Source: Peribacillus frigoritolerans (lineage in GTDB: Bacteria; Bacillota; Bacilli; Bacillales; DSM-1321). Taken from it: 64,000 bases of DNA. This document shows positions 18,665 to 26,937 of this stretch, piece by piece. The DNA lies in assembly GCF_030676415.1 (NCBI RefSeq), contig NZ_JAUUTW010000003.1:186001-250000 (forward strand), read 5' to 3'. The translations under genes and the position numbers were made by a program. Position 1 is the first letter of the stretch. Each line of letters opens with the position of its first letter. The notes below the pieces were generated by a model, which had not been told where the DNA came from, searched no databases, and worked only from the letters and a program-made list of their open reading frames with translations.

Positions 18665-18735
18665 GAAAAGGTGTGTTCCTTGTTCGTGCCTGGCTTTTTA
18701 TGACACCTAAGCAGGAGCGCCTACATCTTTTTTGC
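18665..18735 (+). promoter_or_regulatory. Structured leader upstream of mqo
   Basis: Two possible hairpins precede mqo. A stem AGGTGT (18669)/ACACCT (18708) encloses a T-rich loop with TGCCTGGCTTTTT. A compact AGGAGCGCCT palindrome at 18713-18722 is followed by ACATCTTTTTT. The second looks like a short terminator, so attenuation is possible. It matches no riboswitch class I recognise. Confidence 0.4.
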
Positions 18736-18761
18736 AAATATAGGGGATAAGGAAGGTTATA

Positions 18762-20267
18762 ATGAGCAACATACAGAAACAAACAGACGTTATCTTAATT
18801 GGCGGCGGAGTCATGAGCGCGACTTTGGGATCATTACTGAAAGAGTTAGCACCGGAATGGGAAATCAAAGTATTTGAGAAGCTTGCAAACGCAGGAGAAG
18901 AAAGCTCTAACGAATGGAATAATGCGGGTACGGGACATTCTGCACTGTGCGAGCTTAACTATACATCCGAAAAATCTGACGGATCTATAGATATAAGCAA
19001 AGCAATTAAAATTAATGAACAGTTCCAAGTTTCATTGCAGTTTTGGTCGTATCTTGTAAACTGTAAGCTGATTGATAATCCGCACGACTTTATCATGCCA
19101 TTGCCTCATATGAGTATGGTACAAGGGGATCAAAATGTAGCGTTCTTAAAGAAACGTTTTGAAGCGCTGTCAAAAAATCCTCTGTTCCAAGGTATGGAGT
19201 ATTCCGATGACCCAGCAAAACTGATGGAATGGATTCCACTTATTATGCAAGACCGTCCATCAAATGATTCTATAGCGGCAACAAAAATTGATTACGGTAC
19301 AGACGTTAACTTCGGTGCTTTAACACGCATGCTGTTTGACCACTTAAAGACTAAAAACGTCGATATCAAATATAAACATAGTGTTGATAATGTTAAACGG
19401 GCTAGCGATGGCTCATGGGAATTAAAAGTGCGTAATGTCGATACTGGTAGCGTAGAACGCCATAATGCTAAATTCGTCTTTATCGGAGGCGGCGGAGGAA
19501 GCTTGCATTTGCTGCAAAAATCCGGTATTCCTGAAGGGAAACATATCGGCGGATTCCCAGTAAGCGGATACTTCATGGTATGTAATAATCCGGAAGTTGT
19601 TGCGCAGCATCATGGAAAAGTATACGGAAAAGCTAAAGTTGGTGCTCCGCCAATGTCTGTTCCGCATCTTGATACACGTTTTATCGACAATAAAAAATCG
19701 TTGCTATTTGGACCATTTGCGGGCTTCTCACCGAAGTTCTTAAAAACAGGTTCAATGTTCGATTTAATAACTTCCGTGAAACCGAATAATGTTTTGACTA
19801 TGTTGGCGGCAGGCGCAAAAGAGATGGCATTGACAAAATACCTGATCCAGCAAGTTATGTTATCGAAAGAACAGCGCATGGAAGAGTTACGAGAGTTCAT
19901 CCCGAACGCTAAGAGCGAGGATTGGGATTTAGTAGTAGCTGGCCAACGTGTACAAGTTATCAAAGATACCGCTGAAGGCGGAAAAGGTACACTTCAATTT
20001 GGTACGGAAGTTGTCAGTGCATCTGATGGCTCGATTGCAGCGTTGCTGGGTGCTTCTCCAGGTGCTTCTACTGCTGTACACGTAATGCTTGAGGTCATTA
20101 ATAAATGCTTCCCGCAACGTATGAAAGAGTGGGAACCGAAAATTAAAGAAATGATTCCTTCTTATGGAGAGTCACTAATGGAAAATACAGAGCTTCTGCA
20201 CGAAATTCAAACTTCAACAGCAGAGACGCTTGGTCTGAGCAAAAAAAAAGAGCTAGTTTATAGTTAA
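18762..20267 (+). CDS. mqo: Malate:quinone oxidoreductase
   Basis: FAD-dependent, membrane-associated enzyme that oxidises L-malate to oxaloacetate and passes electrons to quinone, a TCA-cycle step that bypasses NAD-linked malate dehydrogenase. The 501-residue protein has the N-terminal dinucleotide site [13 protein letters not shown], then [21 protein letters not shown], the Mqo-family signature containing the flavin-contact residues. GNFDTRFID-like and QFGTEVV segments follow. There is no signal peptide or transmembrane helix, in keeping with peripheral attachment. The start has AAGGAAGGT upstream. It is a single gene with its own strong terminator. With the class I fumarase at 4451, it supplies two consecutive TCA-cycle activities in this window. 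Confidence 0.94.
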   Translation: MSNIQKQTDVILIGGGVMSATLGSLLKELAPEWEIKVFEKLANAGEESSNEWNNAGTGHSALCELNYTSEKSDGSIDISKAIKINEQFQVSLQFWSYLVNCKLIDNPHDFIMPLPHMSMVQGDQNVAFLKKRFEALSKNPLFQGMEYSDDPAKLMEWIPLIMQDRPSNDSIAATKIDYGTDVNFGALTRMLFDHLKTKNVDIKYKHSVDNVKRASDGSWELKVRNVDTGSVERHNAKFVFIGGGGGSLHLLQKSGIPEGKHIGGFPVSGYFMVCNNPEVVAQHHGKVYGKAKVGAPPMSVPHLDTRFIDNKKSLLFGPFAGFSPKFLKTGSMFDLITSVKPNNVLTMLAAGAKEMALTKYLIQQVMLSKEQRMEELREFIPNAKSEDWDLVVAGQRVQVIKDTAEGGKGTLQFGTEVVSASDGSIAALLGASPGASTAVHVMLEVINKCFPQRMKEWEPKIKEMIPSYGESLMENTELLHEIQTSTAETLGLSKKKELVYS

Positions 20268-20302
20268 TTTTTGGATATGGAAGCAACATTGAAATTAAAA
20301 AC

Positions 20303-20345
20303 AAAAGAACCTTTAATCTATCTTTGATTGAAGGTTCTTTTTTTG
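20303..20345 (+). terminator. Terminator after mqo
   Basis: A stem of about 14 bp (AAAGAACCTTTAATC paired with GATTGAAGGTTCTTT) is followed by T residues. Confidence 0.9.
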
Positions 20346-20426
20346 TCTTAAAGCCTATTCAATTAAGGATGCTTATTTGTAGGCAAACTCGAAGAAAATT
20401 GAGTTTATGGCTTGTACAATTTGGAC

Positions 20427-20551
20427 GTTGATTGGAACGAGAGTCACTCGCTTTCCGCGGGCGGTCCGGGAGCCTCCTCGGCTTGCGCCTGCGGGGTCTC
20501 CCCTAGACGCGCTTTTCCCGCAGGAGTCTCGTACCTTCCGTTCCAATCAAC
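20427..20551. repeat. GC-rich intergenic palindromic element
   Basis: A 125-base block bounded by the inverted repeat GTTGATTGGAACG/CGTTCCAATCAAC (one base from perfect at the edges). It is internally GC-rich with further inverted words (CGCTTTCCGCGGGC near the left, TTTTCCCGCAGGAG near the right). Its composition is quite unlike its surroundings. Blocks of this type are widespread between genes of Bacillus relatives. It lies between mqo and the convergent channel gene and has no coding potential. Confidence 0.7.
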
Positions 20552-20614
20552 TTAGTTTTAACTTTTAGATAGAACCCTTTTGTCTACAAACTGAGGGATG
20601 CTATTATGGCATCC

Positions 20615-21685
20615 CTAAAAATTTCGGCTTCTAATGTGTATATTTGAATTTATTTGGGAAATGGTCTCTTTATCGCAAATAACGAAAAGCTGTGCATCAT
20701 CAGGAATTCGTTCGTCTAATTTTTGGTTTATGTTAAGATCACCACGATCTGCTACCAGTGTGGCTCCTTTGTTAAGAAGATCTATAAATGCCTCACGATA
20801 GGTTCGCCATTCATCTTGTTTAGGAATCTCATACATAGTTTCATCATACTTTGTGCTCATAAGTTCAGAATACATGTGGGTGACTCCATGAGAAAATAAT
20901 GATCGTACTGCTGCGTGGGAGATCATTTCTTGTGTAGGAATAAACTCATCCACCTTAACACGCTCGAATAAACGAATATGCTTTTGATTGATCACTTCGG
21001 CGGTGACATGAATGGCCGTATTCGTTTTTTCTTCAATGGCCGTTATGGCAGTGGCAACTAATAATGTCTTTCCATCGACAAGTAACGGATCTTTTGTAGC
21101 ATAATTATCTTGTGTTATTTGGTCAGCAAAAATGATAACGCCTTTTGCTCTAGGCAGATTTGCACGGAGTAATGTTTCTTCATCGGTAGCATCCCCGCGA
21201 ACATAAAACAGACGCTCCTCCATCATAGGAGCTTTTTCCAAGTTATCAATGATTACAATATCAATGGTTTCATCAGATTTAGAAATTTCTTGGAGTGCTG
21301 ATTTTGACTTATCACTCCAACCAATCAGAATGATATGGTTTTTACCTGTATATTTCATTTTTCCACCAACTTTACGTTTTTCGATAAGATATACAGATTT
21401 AATGGTTTTTCCAATAAAAAGACTAACAAGCCCAATACCTGTGATGTAAAGACCAATGGTAAATGTTTTTCCAAGATCGGTGACCGGTGCATAGTCTCCA
21501 AAACCAACCGTAGCAAGCGTTGTAAGAACCCAGTAAACTGAGGTTAAATATGATTCGAACGTCTGTGGCTCTATAGAAAAGGCAACATACGCAGCAACTA
21601 ATATGTATAAAATGGCAAATGGTATAAAGATTCTACCTCTTAATTTAATCAGGTAATATATTATTTTTTTTACCGTAATTCTCAT
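20615..21685 (-). CDS. Two-helix potassium channel with RCK/TrkA-N domain (YugO type)
   Basis: Membrane K+ channel, 356 residues from the chosen start. After a short N-terminus come two transmembrane helices (about residues 14-36 and 73-95) flanking a pore loop. Its selectivity filter is TVGFGD, the usual TVGYGD with Phe for Tyr. A TrkA-N/RCK Rossmann domain follows (IILIGWSDKS near residue 119), which would gate the channel through nucleotide or ion binding. The architecture matches B. subtilis YugO, which acts in biofilm electrical signalling; whether this is its orthologue is inferred. The frame is open to a TTG at 21745. The tandem ATGs near 21685-21694, next to AGGATGGG, are the likelier start. 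Confidence 0.82.
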   Translation of the reverse strand: MRITVKKIIYYLIKLRGRIFIPFAILYILVAAYVAFSIEPQTFESYLTSVYWVLTTLATVGFGDYAPVTDLGKTFTIGLYITGIGLVSLFIGKTIKSVYLIEKRKVGGKMKYTGKNHIILIGWSDKSKSALQEISKSDETIDIVIIDNLEKAPMMEERLFYVRGDATDEETLLRANLPRAKGVIIFADQITQDNYATKDPLLVDGKTLLVATAITAIEEKTNTAIHVTAEVINQKHIRLFERVKVDEFIPTQEMISHAAVRSLFSHGVTHMYSELMSTKYDETMYEIPKQDEWRTYREAFIDLLNKGATLVADRGDLNINQKLDERIPDDAQLFVICDKETISQINSNIHIRSRNF

Positions 21686-22139
21686 CATACCCATCCTAGT
21701 TTTCAAGTCATCATCGATTAAATTTATATTTCCCCAATTTAACAATTAATTAAACGTAAGTGTAAAAACTATTTTTGCCCAAGTGGGGAGCAAGAAGCAT
21801 ATAAAAGAGAGTTTTCTTTAAATCTGTGACGTTCAGTTCTTTTTTTATGAAAAAAAGGGGCAAAATCGAGGAGAATTCTATTGAGTTTTATCAAATTAAT
21901 TCAAACCTATGCAGAATAGTGGTATCAGTATGCCCAAGTTTAATAGACTGCACAATCAGTTTTTGCACCAAAACCACAGATTCTGCTATTAAATTTAGCT
22001 CTAATTTAATATAGATTATAAAATGAACAATAGTAGATGAATTTTTGTAAATAAATTATAAAATAAACATTAAACAATAAAAATATTACTCGAATTTTCA
22101 GTATACAATGAATGTTAAGTAATGAGGGGGTCCATCAAA
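21686..22139. other. Intergenic DNA, no supported gene
   Basis: A+T-rich. A GAGGAG motif near 21870 is followed by TTG and only twelve codons, perhaps a relic. A GAGGGGG ribosome-binding site at about 22124-22130 belongs to the degraded urocanase gene that follows. Confidence 0.35.
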
Positions 22140-22500
22140 ATGAAAGCGGATACAAAAATAGAAATCATCAAAAGAGCTGGAAGAGGGTGAAACTTTACTT
22201 GTCCAATCTGGGAAACCCGTGGTCATTTTTAAAACGCATACCGATGCACCACGCGCGAATTTGCTGAAAATGTGCATTTGTGCAACTGGATTCGTATGGC
22301 ACAAGAATAAATTTAGTTCCAAGGCTTTTCTTCCCGTATTTGCTGGTTAGGTGCCGGATTTGGATAAATACTGAACGATATGGTGGCAAGCGGAGAACTA
22401 AAAGCCCCTATCGTAATTGGAGACGTTGTATTCCCGTTCTATTGCTTCACCAAATCGTGAGACAGAAGCGTTGAGAGGATCGGATGTGGGTATGATGCCA
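22140..22500 (+). pseudogene. hutU: Urocanate hydratase (hutU) remnant
   Basis: Fragments of urocanase, the second enzyme of histidine degradation, lie in order but in shifting frames. After ATG 22140 (still with a GAGGGGG site) come [18 protein letters not shown] and FKTHTDAPR, typical of the N-terminal third. A large internal deletion follows, then NWIRMAQE, a stop codon, RICWLG, another stop, NDMVASGELKAPIVIG, and finally ASPNRETEA in a different frame. A functional protein is about 550 residues; about 120 codons survive here, with at least two stops and several frame changes. The permease directly downstream is intact. Identification rests on remembered family motifs and their collinear order. 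Confidence 0.85.
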
Positions 22501-22540
22501 AGAATTTACCCAGCATACAATTATAATAGGGGGAATAATT

Positions 22541-23878
22541 ATGGGATCACCAAATGTGGCGAAAAATACGAAACAAGAAAAGCCGCAAATTCAATCAACT
22601 ACTAATATACTGAAGTTTATTATATATAGTTTAATAGGAAGTTTTATGTTTTTTATTCCTATTACCATAAATGATGTTTCAAGCATACCAATTGATCATA
22701 TAGTAACATGGATCAAAGTAACCTTGCCGTCAGCCGTTCCTATTTATGCTCTTATTGTCATTCTATTAGGAGCTGTTTATCCATTTATTTCAAAAAGCTG
22801 GAGCAAAGATAAGGTATCAATAGTTTTTTCTTTATTAAAAGTAATAGGTGCTGTTGTTGCGATCTTAATATATTTCAAGATCGGACCCGAATGGTTAATG
22901 GCCCCAAGTATGGGTCCTTTCCTTTTCGAAAAACTGGTCATACCTGTAGGACTTGTCGTTCCTTTTGGTGCTCTATTTCTGGCACTTCTGATTGGATACG
23001 GGCTTCTCGAATTTTTGGGCGTGCTGATGCAGCCAATCATGAGGCCGATATTTAAAACGCCGGGGCGTTCAGCAGTTGATATGGTTGCTGATTTAGCAGG
23101 TAGCTATTCTATTGGTATGCTTATTACGAATCGACTATATAAAGAAGGAAAATACACCCTTAAAGAAGCCGCTATTATTGCAACTGGCTTTTCAACGGTT
23201 TCAGCAACGTTCATGATCGTTGTAGCAAAAACTCTCGGGCTTATGGACATATGGTCGCTTTTCTTTTGGGTTTCTTTAGGGATCACGTACCTTGTCACTG
23301 CCATTACTGTACGTATTTGGCCATTAAATAAAATGAGCGACGAATATTATTCGGATAATGCGGATCCAGAAGAAGTTATCAAAGAAGGACTTTTCCGAAA
23401 TGCCTGGAACAGTGCGATGGTGGGAGCAAATAATTCCGTAAGTCTTGGAAGGAATTTATGGGAAAATTTAAAGGACGGTTTTCTTATGACAATGAGCATT
23501 CTGCCGTCCATTTTATCCGTTGGTCTCATCAGCCTTGTATTAGCGGAGTATACTCCAGTATTTAATTTACTTGGCTATCTTTTTTACCCATTTACCTGGG
23601 CATTACAAATACCTGAACCATTTTTGGCTGCAAAAGCTTCAGCTATAGGAATTGCAGAAATGTTCCTGCCGGCGCTTCTTGTAGTTGAAGCACCTCTGGT
23701 AACTAAGTTCATCATTGCCGTGGTATCTGTATCATCGATATTGTTCTTTTCAGCGACGATACCTTGTATCCTATCAACTGAAATCCCGATCAGCATTACG
23801 AAGTTGGTTGTAATTTGGTTTGAACGGACGCTCATCACATTAATCATTACTGCACCTATCGCAATATTACTCCTTTAG
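22541..23878 (+). CDS. YjiH-family nucleoside-recognition (Gate) membrane protein
   Basis: A 445-residue integral membrane protein of the YjiH family with the nucleoside recognition/Gate domain. About eleven hydrophobic helices are visible. Recognisable features are the GYGLLEFLGVLMQPIMRP region and DMVADLAGSYSIGMLITNRLY near residue 180, which is the conserved Gate segment. In Bacillaceae such proteins are often found beside histidine-utilisation genes and may transport a substrate or product of that pathway. The neighbouring hutU remnant agrees with this, but transport has not been shown. The start is ATG 22541 behind AATAGGGGGAAT. The gene ends in a strong terminator. Its persistence next to a dead urocanase is odd. 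Confidence 0.8.
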   Translation: MGSPNVAKNTKQEKPQIQSTTNILKFIIYSLIGSFMFFIPITINDVSSIPIDHIVTWIKVTLPSAVPIYALIVILLGAVYPFISKSWSKDKVSIVFSLLKVIGAVVAILIYFKIGPEWLMAPSMGPFLFEKLVIPVGLVVPFGALFLALLIGYGLLEFLGVLMQPIMRPIFKTPGRSAVDMVADLAGSYSIGMLITNRLYKEGKYTLKEAAIIATGFSTVSATFMIVVAKTLGLMDIWSLFFWVSLGITYLVTAITVRIWPLNKMSDEYYSDNADPEEVIKEGLFRNAWNSAMVGANNSVSLGRNLWENLKDGFLMTMSILPSILSVGLISLVLAEYTPVFNLLGYLFYPFTWALQIPEPFLAAKASAIGIAEMFLPALLVVEAPLVTKFIIAVVSVSSILFFSATIPCILSTEIPISITKLVVIWFERTLITLIITAPIAILLL

Positions 23879-23946
23879 TACAAATCAACGAATCTAATGG
23901 ATGAGAACTTAATCGATCACAAATCGAACAGGTGCGTTCGTATTAT

Positions 23947-23986
23947 AAGGTCGGCCAGTAAAAAAATTACTGGTTGACCTTTTTTA
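23947..23986 (+). terminator. Terminator after the YjiH-family gene
   Basis: A stem of about 15 bp (AAGGTCGGCCAGTAA with TTACTGGTTGACCTT, one mismatched/wobble position) is followed by a T-run. Confidence 0.9.
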
Positions 23987-24488
23987 ATAGAATCTATTAT
24001 ATCAGTAGCCAGGCCAGGACATACGGGAGCGCGGGACATGATCCAGTGAACTAAAATGCCGGGCCCTACTTTCCTCCTCTACTTACTAACCAGTACCCCT
24101 AGTCCTCCAAGCAGTGTCTTAGCTTCGCTTGTTATACGAAATCTACGTCCCAACAAGCCTTCCAAACATGTTTCTAACGGGATAGTTAGTTGCATAAGAA
24201 TGGGGTATCTCCTATTAGGGATCATTAAAAGCACCCTAGTGAAAATTGTCCTCTAATGGTCTTATTTTACAGGTACTGGTGGCATGATCGGCTGTTTTTA
24301 TAGTGAAGATTCCATATCCTTTTTTTATTTTCCATCACTGAAACAATATTAGGAAAAACATCCATAAAAATTATTTGGAGAAAATATTATTTATTCTAAA
24401 AATTCATATTATAATACTTTATTCTTATGCTATATTATAGGGAGAATTATTTATTATCACGTATAATTTAAGAATTGGAGTGATTTGA
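23987..24488. other. Intergenic DNA upstream of the amino acid ABC importer
   Basis: I see no supported gene. A plus-strand frame at 24056-24256 and a minus-strand frame across the same bases have no ribosome-binding sites and no familiar motifs; the higher G+C of 24000-24200 may mark a relic. A TATATTATA box at about 24431 could be the -10 of the downstream operon, with an unclear -35. Confidence 0.35.
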
Positions 24489-25265
24489 ATGAAGAAACTT
24501 GGTTTACTTAGTATGTTTTTGATTCTAACTATCTTTATCTCGGCTTGTGGAACCAATGAAGAAAAAAATGCAGGTGAGGAAAAGAAACCTGAAAAGGTAT
24601 ATAAAGTTGGTGTGGATACGACTTATCCTCCTTTTGAATTTAAAGAGGGGAACGAATATAAAGGCATTGATATTGAATTGATCAATGCAATCGCAAAAGA
24701 CCAGGATTTTAAAATCAAATTGTCTCCAATGGATTTCGGCGGAATCATTCCGGCTATGCAAGCCAATCAGCTTGATGTGGCCATTGCGGGAATGAGCATT
24801 ACAGAGGAAAGAAAAAAGGTAGTGGATTTCTCAACACCGTATTTTGATGCAGGATTAACGATAGTTGTTAAAAAAGAGAATACAAGTACTAAAACTGTTA
24901 AAGATCTTAAAGGAAAAACCATAGCAGTGAAAAAAGGAACAACAGGTGCTAAATATGCACAGGATAATGCTACGAAACTAGGAATTAAAGTTGTTCAATT
25001 CAATGATAGTCCAGCGATGTTCCAGGAAGTGGCCAACGGAAACGCAGATGCCCTTATAGAAGATTACCCGGTTATCTCCTATGCGATCGCCCAAAAAGAT
25101 CTTGGGTTGAAAATCGTAGGTGACCGTTTGAATGGTGACCAATATGGAATTGCTGTATTGAAAGGGCAAAACGAGGATTTATTGAAGAAAATAAATGATG
25201 GTCTTGCCAATCTTAAAAAAGACGGCACGTATGATGAAATTATAAAAACGTATCTTGGTGAATAG
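24489..25265 (+). CDS. Polar amino acid ABC transporter, substrate-binding lipoprotein
   Basis: Extracellular receptor of a polar amino acid (glutamine/His/Arg-type) ABC importer, anchored as a lipoprotein. The 258 residues begin with a lipoprotein signal: basic start, hydrophobic core and the lipobox ISAC near residue 20, so the mature Cys is lipid-modified. The SBP_bac_3 domain follows, with the typical GVDTTYPPFEF opening, GIDIELINAIAKD, and a GMSITEERKKVVDFSTPYF signature near residue 98. A GGAGTG ribosome-binding site precedes ATG 24489. It is the first gene of a three-gene operon. A hairpin between it and the permease could reduce downstream transcription so that the receptor is made in excess. 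The ligand cannot be specified. Confidence 0.88.
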   Translation: MKKLGLLSMFLILTIFISACGTNEEKNAGEEKKPEKVYKVGVDTTYPPFEFKEGNEYKGIDIELINAIAKDQDFKIKLSPMDFGGIIPAMQANQLDVAIAGMSITEERKKVVDFSTPYFDAGLTIVVKKENTSTKTVKDLKGKTIAVKKGTTGAKYAQDNATKLGIKVVQFNDSPAMFQEVANGNADALIEDYPVISYAIAQKDLGLKIVGDRLNGDQYGIAVLKGQNEDLLKKINDGLANLKKDGTYDEIIKTYLGE

Positions 25266-25279
25266 ATTCATGATCAATA

Positions 25280-25307
25280 GGCGCGCTTAAGGCGCGCTTT
25301 CTTTTTA
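25280..25307 (+). terminator. Intercistronic hairpin (partial terminator) in the ABC operon
   Basis: GCGCGC-TTAAG-GCGCGC is followed by TTTCTTTTT, between the binding-protein and permease genes. It probably allows read-through at reduced level. Confidence 0.65.
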
Positions 25308-25322
25308 AAAGGGGTGAAAGGA

Positions 25323-25967
25323 ATGGATATAATTGTTGCGGCATTGCCTATTTTATTAAAAGGACTTCAGGTGACACTTTATATCTTTGTGATTGCCATT
25401 ATCCTAGGTTTTTTGATTGGTTTAGTGGTGGCTTTGCTGCGACTTGCCCCCATCAAGATCTTGAACTGGATTGCAAAGGTTTATGTGGATGCGATACGAG
25501 GGACACCGTTCATCGTTCAGTTATTTTTTATCTATTTTGGTGTGAATTCACTGAATTTGATTTCTTTGGACAGTACAACAGCTGGAATAATTACCGTTGC
25601 AATCAATGCAGGGGCATATTTTGCTGAAATAATAAGGGCAGGGATACAATCCATCGATAAAGGACAAACGGAAGCGGCAAGGTCCATCGGGTTCACTAGT
25701 ACTCAAACAATGAGGTATGTCGTGCTGCCGCAAGCCTTTAGAAGGATGCTCCCTACCATTACGAACCAATCGATCATCAGCTTGAAAGACACTTCCCTAT
25801 TATCAGTCATTGGTATAGCGGATTTAACCCAGCAAGGTCAGATTCAAGCTTCGGCAACCTTTGAAGCATTCAAGATTTGGCTGGCCGTTGGTGTGATTTA
25901 TTTTATCATCATCTATTTGTTAACCCTAATTGCTAATTTCATAGAAAGGAGGGTACAAGTTCGATGA
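25323..25967 (+). CDS. Polar amino acid ABC transporter, permease
   Basis: Membrane subunit of the importer, 214 residues with about five transmembrane helices and the BPD_transp_1 fold. The cytoplasmic EAA loop that docks on the ATPase is visible as [26 protein letters not shown] near residues 118-143, with the conserved Gly. GlnP/HisM-type length fits. A GTG at 25314 opens the frame, but it abuts the AAAGGGG site; ATG 25323 is the better start. The stop overlaps the ATPase start by four bases (ATGA), showing translational coupling. The permease probably works as a homodimer, because only one permease gene is present. Confidence 0.88.
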   Translation: MDIIVAALPILLKGLQVTLYIFVIAIILGFLIGLVVALLRLAPIKILNWIAKVYVDAIRGTPFIVQLFFIYFGVNSLNLISLDSTTAGIITVAINAGAYFAEIIRAGIQSIDKGQTEAARSIGFTSTQTMRYVVLPQAFRRMLPTITNQSIISLKDTSLLSVIGIADLTQQGQIQASATFEAFKIWLAVGVIYFIIIYLLTLIANFIERRVQVR

Positions 25968-26698
25968 GCATCATTACAGTAAAAAACCTGAGAAAATCAT
26001 TTGGGACTGTCGAGGTTTTAAAAGATATAAATGCAGAAGTGCAGGAAAAGGAAGTAATTTGCGTAATAGGCCCTTCTGGATCTGGAAAGAGTACATTCCT
26101 GCGTTGCCTGAATCTCCTTGAGGAAGTTACGGGAGGTGAGGTGGTCATTAACGGACATGATATAACCGATCCTAAAAGGAAAATCAATATAAACAAAGTC
26201 CGGCAAGAAGTTGGAATGGTTTTTCAACATTTCAATCTATTTCCTCATAAAACCGTTATGGAGAACATAACATTGGGCCCTATTAAAATTCGTGCCACCG
26301 ATAAAGCGGAAGCAGGAAGGTTAGCGCTTGAATTATTGGATAAGGTTGGTCTTAAGGAAAAGGCAAATAGTTATCCAGGGGAACTTTCCGGCGGACAAAA
26401 ACAGCGGGTCGCCATCGCAAGGGCATTAGCGATGAATCCGAAGATCATGCTATTTGATGAACCGACTTCGGCCCTTGACCCTGAAATGGTCGGCGATGTT
26501 TTGGAGGTAATGAAACAACTTGCTAAAGAAGGCATGACAATGGTCGTTGTTACGCATGAAATGGGCTTTGCCCGGGAAGTCGGGGATCGGGTCATATTCA
26601 TGGATGGAGGATATATCGTGGAAGAAAATGAGCCGAATGAATTATTCGGTAACCCTCAGCACGAAAGAACCAAAGCATTCTTGAGCAAAGTGCTTTAA
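25964..26698 (+). CDS. Polar amino acid ABC transporter, ATPase
   Basis: ATP-hydrolysing subunit of the GlnQ/HisP type, 244 residues. Walker A is GPSGSGKST near residue 34, the Q-loop is in [10 protein letters not shown], the ABC signature is LSGGQKQR near residue 140, Walker B is [14 protein letters not shown], and the switch histidine is in [10 protein letters not shown]. It lacks the C-terminal regulatory domain found in methionine importers, as usual for polar amino acid systems. It is coupled to the permease by a four-base overlap and closes the operon. The region after it contains a dispersed repeat (26736-26829) and the terminator at 26890. Confidence 0.9.
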   Translation: MSIITVKNLRKSFGTVEVLKDINAEVQEKEVICVIGPSGSGKSTFLRCLNLLEEVTGGEVVINGHDITDPKRKININKVRQEVGMVFQHFNLFPHKTVMENITLGPIKIRATDKAEAGRLALELLDKVGLKEKANSYPGELSGGQKQRVAIARALAMNPKIMLFDEPTSALDPEMVGDVLEVMKQLAKEGMTMVVVTHEMGFAREVGDRVIFMDGGYIVEENEPNELFGNPQHERTKAFLSKVL

Positions 26699-26735
26699 CG
26701 GGATGTCTGTAAGAGATCATGGTAAATCATGAATG

Positions 26736-26829
26736 AAGTTGTGCATAAAGTGTGGACAAAGGAATGCGGGAAATGAGGGGAAACCCAAACGCATGAGACT
26801 TTCCCTCATCTTTGTGCATAACTTTTTTG
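26736..26829. repeat. Dispersed inverted-repeat element, copy 2
   Basis: About 94 bases with the same ends as the element at 11911: AAGTTGTGCATAA on the left and GTGCATAACTTTTTTG on the right. Just inside the left end is GTGTGGACAAAGGAA, the counterpart of GTGTGGATAAAGGAA in copy 1. The middle forms a GAGGGGAAA/TTTCCCTC hairpin. It lies after the amino acid ABC operon and before a terminator. Confidence 0.7.
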
Positions 26830-26889
26830 GTTTTCAGAGCAGGAACCTATTAGTCAGGCGATGTTTTTATTCATATCTGCTCAAACATC

Positions 26890-26931
26890 AAAAAAAGAAA
26901 CCTATGCATTCGACACATGCATAGGTTTCTT
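26890..26931. terminator. Bidirectional terminator
   Basis: A 14-bp stem AGAAACCTATGCAT/ATGCATAGGTTTCT has an A-run to the left and TTCTCTATTT to the right. It ends the convergent ABC operon and PIG-L deacetylase gene. Confidence 0.88.
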
Positions 26932-26937
26932 CTCTAT

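Noticed and set aside
21826-22014. 62-codon frame upstream of the hutU remnant
   Set aside because: Non-ATG start without a ribosome-binding site, and composition as expected for A+T-rich non-coding DNA.
24056-24256. 66-codon frame before the amino acid ABC importer
   Set aside because: No ribosome-binding site, odd proline/serine-rich composition, and an equally long frame on the other strand. No family is recognised.
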